Positions 15,873-19,893 of a stretch of 19,893 nt of DNA are shown one piece after another. The stretch is taken from assembly GCA_964230195.1 (NCBI GenBank), contig CAXRGH010000191.1:1-19893 (forward strand). The letters are read 5' to 3'. A program made the position numbers and the translations under genes. The DNA is from CAXRGH01 sp964230195 (GTDB lineage Bacteria; Pseudomonadota; Gammaproteobacteria; Enterobacterales; Alteromonadaceae). The number at the start of each line of letters is the position of its first letter. The stretch's first letter is position 1. The notes below the pieces were generated by a model. The model had not been told where the DNA came from and made no database searches. It saw nothing but the letters and a program-made list of their open reading frames with translations.

Positions 15873-16778
15873 ATGTATTTATCTTATTTTGGTTTTGCCG
15901 ACACGCCATTTTCTATTGCGCCAAATCCTGATTATTTGTACTTGAGTCCGAGACACCGTGAAGCATTGGCTCATTTAAGCTATGGCCTATTAGCATCAGG
16001 TGGTTTTGTGTTACTCACGGGAGAAGTAGGCACAGGTAAAACCACGGTTGCCCGCAAACTGATGCAAGATCTGCCCGAGAACACGCAACTTGCCATGATC
16101 TTAAATCCCGCACTATCTGCCTTTGAGCTACTGCAAACGATTTGTGATGAGTTAGCGTTAGACTACAGTGACACGTTTAGTTTAAAAGCATTAACCGACA
16201 CCATCCTCAACCGTTTAGTACAGAACCACCAGATTGGGATTAACACAGTCGTGATGATTGATGAGGCGCAACACTTGCAGCCAGAAGCGCTTGAGCAATT
16301 GCGTTTACTGACGAATCTGGAAACCAACAAAGAGAAATTATTGAAGATAGTATTAATCGGTCAGCCTGAATTACAGCAGTTACTCAAACGTAATGAATTA
16401 CGTCAATTAGCTCAACGAATTACAGCGCGTTACCATCTAATGCCACTATCAAAAGAAGAAGTCGCGGGATATGTTAGCCATCGCTTGCAGATTGCGGGTG
16501 GCACCAGTGGTGTCTTCGAGCCTCGAGCACTAGCCAGCCTCTATTGGCTATCGGGCGGGATCCCCCGTGTGATTAATTTACTCTGCGACCGATGTTTGAT
16601 GGTTTGCTCTTTGTCTGCCAACGCTCGTGTTGGGCTGGTGACTTGCCTGCGAGCTGCTGAACATGTGTTAGGGCCAGAAGTCCTACAAGCTAAGCGGCGC
16701 GAAGTTCAAACCGTACCGATCGTTCTACTCAGTGTTTTGGCCGCCGTGGCGGGTTTCTTTGTAGGTGGCATGTTATGA
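15873..16778 (+). CDS. gspA: GspA/ExeA-like AAA ATPase of type II secretion, lacking the periplasmic domain
   Basis: GspA with GspB helps place the type II secretin in the outer membrane. This 301-residue protein begins MYLSYFGFADTPFSIAPNPDYLYLS, the family's typical start. It has Walker A GEVGTGKTT (50-58), Walker B VVMIDEAQHL (126-135), a sensor-like stretch LIGQPEL, and a single TM helix (about 282-300). It ends there. ExeA of Aeromonas continues with a periplasmic peptidoglycan-binding domain to about 550 residues; that part is absent here, and gspB begins at once with an ATGA overlap, leaving no remnant. The same short architecture is seen in MshM, but the GspB neighbour favours GspA. 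No strong Shine-Dalgarno is visible. Confidence 0.82.
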   Translation: MYLSYFGFADTPFSIAPNPDYLYLSPRHREALAHLSYGLLASGGFVLLTGEVGTGKTTVARKLMQDLPENTQLAMILNPALSAFELLQTICDELALDYSDTFSLKALTDTILNRLVQNHQIGINTVVMIDEAQHLQPEALEQLRLLTNLETNKEKLLKIVLIGQPELQQLLKRNELRQLAQRITARYHLMPLSKEEVAGYVSHRLQIAGGTSGVFEPRALASLYWLSGGIPRVINLLCDRCLMVCSLSANARVGLVTCLRAAEHVLGPEVLQAKRREVQTVPIVLLSVLAAVAGFFVGGML

Positions 16779-17938
16779 AGGTTGTTATGATTCAGTCTTT
16801 GACTGACAACATGATTGTCACGGGTATTGCCCAGCAACGAGGCAATATTCGTTTACGATCCGAACGCACGCCTTTTTCGACTGAGCTGCAAACGTGGCTT
16901 ACGAGTGTTGGGGTCACCCACGTTTATGTTGAAGAAGATACGATAGCAGAGACTGGTGAAGTAGACAGTCATAATGCCCATCATCATTCGGTCACTCATC
17001 TCTTGCTTAAAGAAGCAAAACAATCGGCCGCGCAGTCACCAACCAATCACCTTCAGTCCGGTTTATACTTGTCTGCCAGTGAAGCATCAGAATCTGTTAT
17101 CAATATTTATCTACAGCATGTTAGGCGAGGCGCTGCGGTTGTTACCCTCGCGTTTTTACTTGGCTTGATGAGTAACCTAGCTTCTCGTTGGTGGTTGAAT
17201 TCGAATGATAACCAAACCGTTGTAGCTGGTCTGGTAGAGCAGGTAGAATCGAAGGCACAAGGGCTGATGGTTTCTGATACCAATAACAACATGGTGCTTG
17301 AGCAGAGTGCTAACAGTGAAGATATGCCGAGGCAATTGTCTGTTAGTGAAAGTCCTCAGTTTGATAATGATAGTTCAACGGTTAAAACTCCCGAAAAAGC
17401 GGCCTTGGCAATTGTTGAATCGTCACAAACAAAACTTGATACAGAACAGACTGGATTGCAATCTGACGGGCGAGACAGTCAGGGTGACGGGATATCATTA
17501 AGTGAAGTACCGTCAGCGGATACGGAATTTTCTTCAAACTTAATACAAACAGAGAGCCAGGCAGCGGTAAAGGCGGAAATCTCAACGGAAACCCAATCCG
17601 AACCTATTTCACCAGAATTACTGGCTATATTTGAACAAGCGATTCAGAATGTTGACCAATCTGAACCTGCCGAGGAGCCGGTTGATGATGTGCCCAGTGA
17701 TATCCCAAGGATTGATCAAATCCCCCCTCGTCTAATGACAAAGATCCCGTCATTAGCTTATAACGCCCATATGTACGCCAGTGAGCCGTCGGATCGATGG
17801 ATCAACATTAATGATTTGGTCCGTCGTGAGGGTGACTCGGTGGAAGGTGTACTGACGCTTGTTGAAATTACGCCCCAGCACGCGGTATTAGCCATTGACG
17901 GCTATGAATTCACTCTCCGCGCCTTAACTGACTGGTAG
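16775..17938 (+). CDS. gspB: GspB/ExeB-like type II secretion assembly protein
   Basis: A 387-residue bitopic membrane protein. It has a cytosolic N-terminal part of about 117 residues (unrecognised, with a His-rich HNAHHHS stretch at 67-73), a TM helix at about 118-137, a long acidic Ser/Glu-rich periplasmic linker (about 140-310), and a C-terminal T2SSB-type domain whose IPRIDQIPPRLMTKIPSL and WININDLVRREGD segments are characteristic, ending FTLRALTDW. In the GspA-GspB complex this domain acts in the periplasm to help the secretin multimerise. The start overlaps the gspA stop as ATGA, so the two are coupled. The core gsp operon (C-N) is not in this window, as is usual for gspAB. I see no terminator after the gene. 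Confidence 0.85.
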   Translation: MKVVMIQSLTDNMIVTGIAQQRGNIRLRSERTPFSTELQTWLTSVGVTHVYVEEDTIAETGEVDSHNAHHHSVTHLLLKEAKQSAAQSPTNHLQSGLYLSASEASESVINIYLQHVRRGAAVVTLAFLLGLMSNLASRWWLNSNDNQTVVAGLVEQVESKAQGLMVSDTNNNMVLEQSANSEDMPRQLSVSESPQFDNDSSTVKTPEKAALAIVESSQTKLDTEQTGLQSDGRDSQGDGISLSEVPSADTEFSSNLIQTESQAAVKAEISTETQSEPISPELLAIFEQAIQNVDQSEPAEEPVDDVPSDIPRIDQIPPRLMTKIPSLAYNAHMYASEPSDRWININDLVRREGDSVEGVLTLVEITPQHAVLAIDGYEFTLRALTDW

Positions 17939-18136
17939 GACTAACTAGGTTCCAACGTTTTAGCATTCGCGGCTAATCGTACCATTTCTTCATACCGTCA
18001 CGAATAAATGCACTTGAAACTGCAACCATTACGTTTTATTGGCGTTTGTACTCATGTTGTATGGAATATCTACCGATAAAAAAAGTGCACTCAATACAGT
18101 ATCTAAGGATTGTAAACAATTTTTACTTGTGTGAAG

Positions 18137-18168
18137 TTTGTTAACAGTTATTATACTTTTGGTTAACA
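18137..18168 (+). promoter_or_regulatory. Direct repeat flanking a -10 element upstream of the DUF1501 gene
   Basis: TTTGTTAACA (18137-18146) and TTGGTTAACA (18159-18168) differ at one base and are offset by 22 bp, two helical turns. Each contains the palindrome GTTAAC. A TATACT that could serve as -10 lies between them (18152-18157). A good -35 is not seen, which fits an activator-dependent or repressed promoter. This is inference from motifs only. Confidence 0.35.
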
Positions 18169-18199
18169 CGCTTTTTTGGTCTTCTGAAAGGATAGTTGT

Positions 18200-19651
18200 A
18201 TGTCATGAAATCGCTTTTCACCTTCTCGTCGTCAGTTTTTTAAACAGTCTGCTGCTTTGACAGCGTCAAGTTTAGTGGCTACTCAAGCTTTTGGTTTAGA
18301 AAGCTACTTGGGACAACAATCTTCTGATGATTATAAGGCCCTTGTTTTTGTGTTCCTTAACGGAGGCAATGATTCGTTTAATATGTTGGCACCCAAATCA
18401 CCGGGTGTACTAAGAGAACGTTATGAGTCTGGCAGGGGGGTAGTTGCGCTGCCTGCTGACGACTTGCATAGTCTGAGTCCTCAATCTGATGTTCAGATTG
18501 ACGGTAACGAAAGTTACAGCGGATTTGGCTTGCATCCGTCATGTGGTGATATGGCTGAGATGTTCAATAACCAAGAGCTTTCATTTATTTGCAATGTGGG
18601 CAATATTATCAAGCCAGTCACCCGGACTGAATTTTTGGATAAGACCGCAGAACTCCCACCGCAACTCTTTAGTCACGCCGACCAACAACGCCAATATCAG
18701 AGTCAACCCACAGCCTTTTTTTCTAGTGGTTGGGGTGGCCGAATGGCAGAAGCATTAGAGAGTTATAACAGTAATACGCCGCTATCATCATTAATTTCTT
18801 TGGCTGGTTTAAACAGTTTTCAAGTGACTGATAACGGTAATATTAATCCTTACGTGTTGGGTAATGACGGCTTAGTGAACTTAAAAGGCTTTTATGGCGA
18901 CCGACTATCCATGATGGATTCAGCCATGAGCACTAACGCCTCGCACTTGATGGCGAGTAAATATCAGGAAGTATATCATGCCATGCAGCTTGCTCAGACC
19001 ACCCTTGGCGGTGTTTTTGATGTTGCTGAAAATAATCCTGTCAATATTGATGAGATTTTCGCACAAGCTGGCGTCTCTGAAGACAGTAAAGTCGGGGCTC
19101 GCTTAAAAACCGTAGCCAAAATGATTGCGGGGCGCCGCGAGACCACCAACACCCGCCCTATCTACTTTGTCACCATGAACGGTTTTGACACACATCAACA
19201 AGTGCTGTTGGATCACGAATTGTTAATGACAGAGCTCAATGCAGCCCTAAAAGCATTTCGAGACACTCTTGTGGCATTGGAAGACTTTGATAAAACCCTC
19301 ACTTTTGTGGGGTCTGAATTTGGCAGAACCTTTACCCCAAATGGCAACGACCCAGTGACTACCGGTACTGACCATGCGTGGGGAGGACACGCAATTGCTA
19401 TGGGGGGAATGATACAAGGAGGACATCTGTTTGGCTCTCATCCTGATCTGAAACTTGATGATGGTATTGATGCGAGTAACGGCAGAGGCCGATGGATACC
19501 AAGCTCATCGGTTAGTCAATGTTCAGGAGTGATTGCAAACTGGATGGGCGTAGAGCCAAGTAAGATCCCTGAGTTATTCCCCACAATGGCAAATTTCCCA
19601 AGCCCATACAGTGTTGATGCTAACTTGTCTTTTATTAAATCGGGAGCCTAA
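18200..19651 (+). CDS. DUF1501 family protein with Tat signal; TGA at codon 3
   Basis: DUF1501 proteins are exported proteins of unknown activity related to the alkaline phosphatase/sulfatase fold. Family motifs seen: VFVFLNGGNDSFNMLAP, GFGLHPS, NGFDTHQQ, GSEFGRT and DHAWGGHAIAMGG. The expected start is the ATG at 18200, with AAAGGA seven bases upstream. It reads Met-Ser-TGA and continues NRFSPSRRQFFKQSAALTA, a proper twin-arginine signal (SRRQFFK) followed by a hydrophobic stretch. The TGA is at 18206-18208. The only start codon after the TGA near the N terminus is a TTG at 18257, which lies behind the twin arginines and would remove the signal; that shorter frame (18257-19651, 464 codons) is otherwise intact. 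The lipoprotein gene follows after two bases. An exported partner of that lipoprotein is the likely role. Confidence 0.8.
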
Positions 19652-19653
19652 TC

Positions 19654-19893
19654 ATGAAATTATTAAAATTATTGGCCATCATGTTTTGGGTAAGTCTTAG
19701 TGTTACTGCTTGTGGTGGCGGAGGCGGTGACGAGCCGGCAGATAACACCATCATTGATAATACTGGCGGAACAGACGACACTGACGGTTCAGATGGCACA
19801 GACGGTACTGATGGCACAGACGGTTCAGATGGCACAGATGGCACAGATGGCACAGATGGCACAGATGGCACAGACGGCACAGACGGCACAGAT
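19654..19893 (+). CDS. Lipoprotein with Gly-Thr-Asp triplet repeats (partial, runs off the window)
   Basis: The 80 codons present begin MKLLKLLAIMFWVSLSVTAC, a lipoprotein signal with the lipidated Cys at position 20 (VTAC box) and Gly at +2, so outer-membrane sorting is expected. A GGGGG linker follows, then an acidic stretch, then Asp-Gly-Thr/Ser triplets from residue 44 to the window edge. GGGAG lies seven bases before the ATG, and the gene starts two bases after the DUF1501 stop, so the two form an operon. The functional domain is beyond the window. DUF1501 genes are often paired with DUF1800 genes whose products can be Gly-rich lipoproteins, so that is a guess at identity, not something seen here. 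Confidence 0.85.
   Translation, partial: MKLLKLLAIMFWVSLSVTACGGGGGDEPADNTIIDNTGGTDDTDGSDGTDGTDGTDGSDGTDGTDGTDGTDGTDGTDGTD
19783..19893 (+). repeat. 9-bp tandem repeat encoding (Asp-Gly-Thr/Ser)n
   Basis: Twelve full in-frame 9-bp units, mostly GATGGCACA, with variants GACGGTTCA, GACGGTACT and GACGGCACA, continue to the window edge. Five units in a row at 19828-19872 are identical. The unit length is a multiple of three, so copy-number changes would lengthen or shorten the protein without breaking the frame. Confidence 0.95.

Noticed and set aside
18007..18089. Long-range TGCACTT/AAGTGCA inverted repeat after gspB
   Set aside because: Seven-base arms about 70 bp apart in AT-rich DNA are expected by chance; no T run or start site supports it.
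10576..18208. Selenocysteine at the in-frame TGA codons
   Set aside because: No bacterial SECIS-like hairpin is apparent just after either TGA, and neither position is a Cys/Sec site in the families.
18205..18243. ATG overlapping the codon-3 TGA (Met-Lys-Ser-Leu-Phe...), as a real start after a frameshift
   Set aside because: It is in a different frame from DUF1501, stops after 12 codons, and the twin-arginine motif is in the DUF1501 frame directly after the TGA; substitution explains the data better than an indel.
1..19893. CRISPR array, insertion sequence, prophage or toxin-antitoxin module
   Set aside because: No spaced direct repeats, transposase-like frames, terminal inverted repeats or integrase genes are visible; the only tandem repeat is the coding 9-bp repeat at the right end.

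Overview
The window reads as chromosomal core DNA of a marine-type gammaproteobacterium, most like the Alteromonadales. The reasons are the recX-alaS-csrA order, SrmB, Cca, HemW and RdgB proteins that align closely with remembered enterobacterial sequences, a GspA/GspB pair, and a very large periplasmic-sensor GGDEF/EAL protein. This placement is inferred from protein resemblance; no search was run.

Layout. A minus-strand CAU-anticodon tRNA (best read as tRNA-Ile2) lies at 19-95. A plus-strand gene of unknown function (372-701) converges on a 1494-residue propeller/PAS/GGDEF/EAL protein (5217 down to 733), and the two share one hairpin terminator. Next comes a COG3146-type acyltransferase gene on the minus strand (6566 down to 5421). 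It is divergent from the plus-strand block recX (6670-7134), alaS (7321-9912) and csrA (10109-10318), which ends in a clear terminator. From 15703 down to 10384 a minus-strand run carries cca, srmB, an EamA/DMT permease, rdgB and hemW; rdgB and hemW overlap by four bases. Plus-strand gspA and gspB (15873-17938) overlap by four bases. A DUF1501 gene (18200-19651) is followed after two bases by a lipoprotein gene (19654 onward) that runs off the window inside a 9-bp tandem repeat.

How the genes fit together. The core set serves translation and its control (AlaRS, Cca, tRNA, CsrA), ribosome assembly (SrmB), nucleotide pool cleaning (RdgB), heme handling (HemW) and RecA modulation (RecX). The surface-related set covers c-di-GMP turnover, type II secretion assembly factors, and an apparent Tat-exported DUF1501 protein next to a lipoprotein.

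The most notable observation is two genes whose reading frame and protein similarity continue straight through an in-frame TGA: hemW (TGA at 10576-10578, inside the C-terminal domain) and the DUF1501 gene (TGA as codon 3, after an ideal ribosome binding site and before an intact twin-arginine signal). TGA also serves as an ordinary stop in rdgB and gspA. The simple explanations are mutation or sequence error; regulated readthrough or partial TGA suppression is the more interesting one and can be tested.
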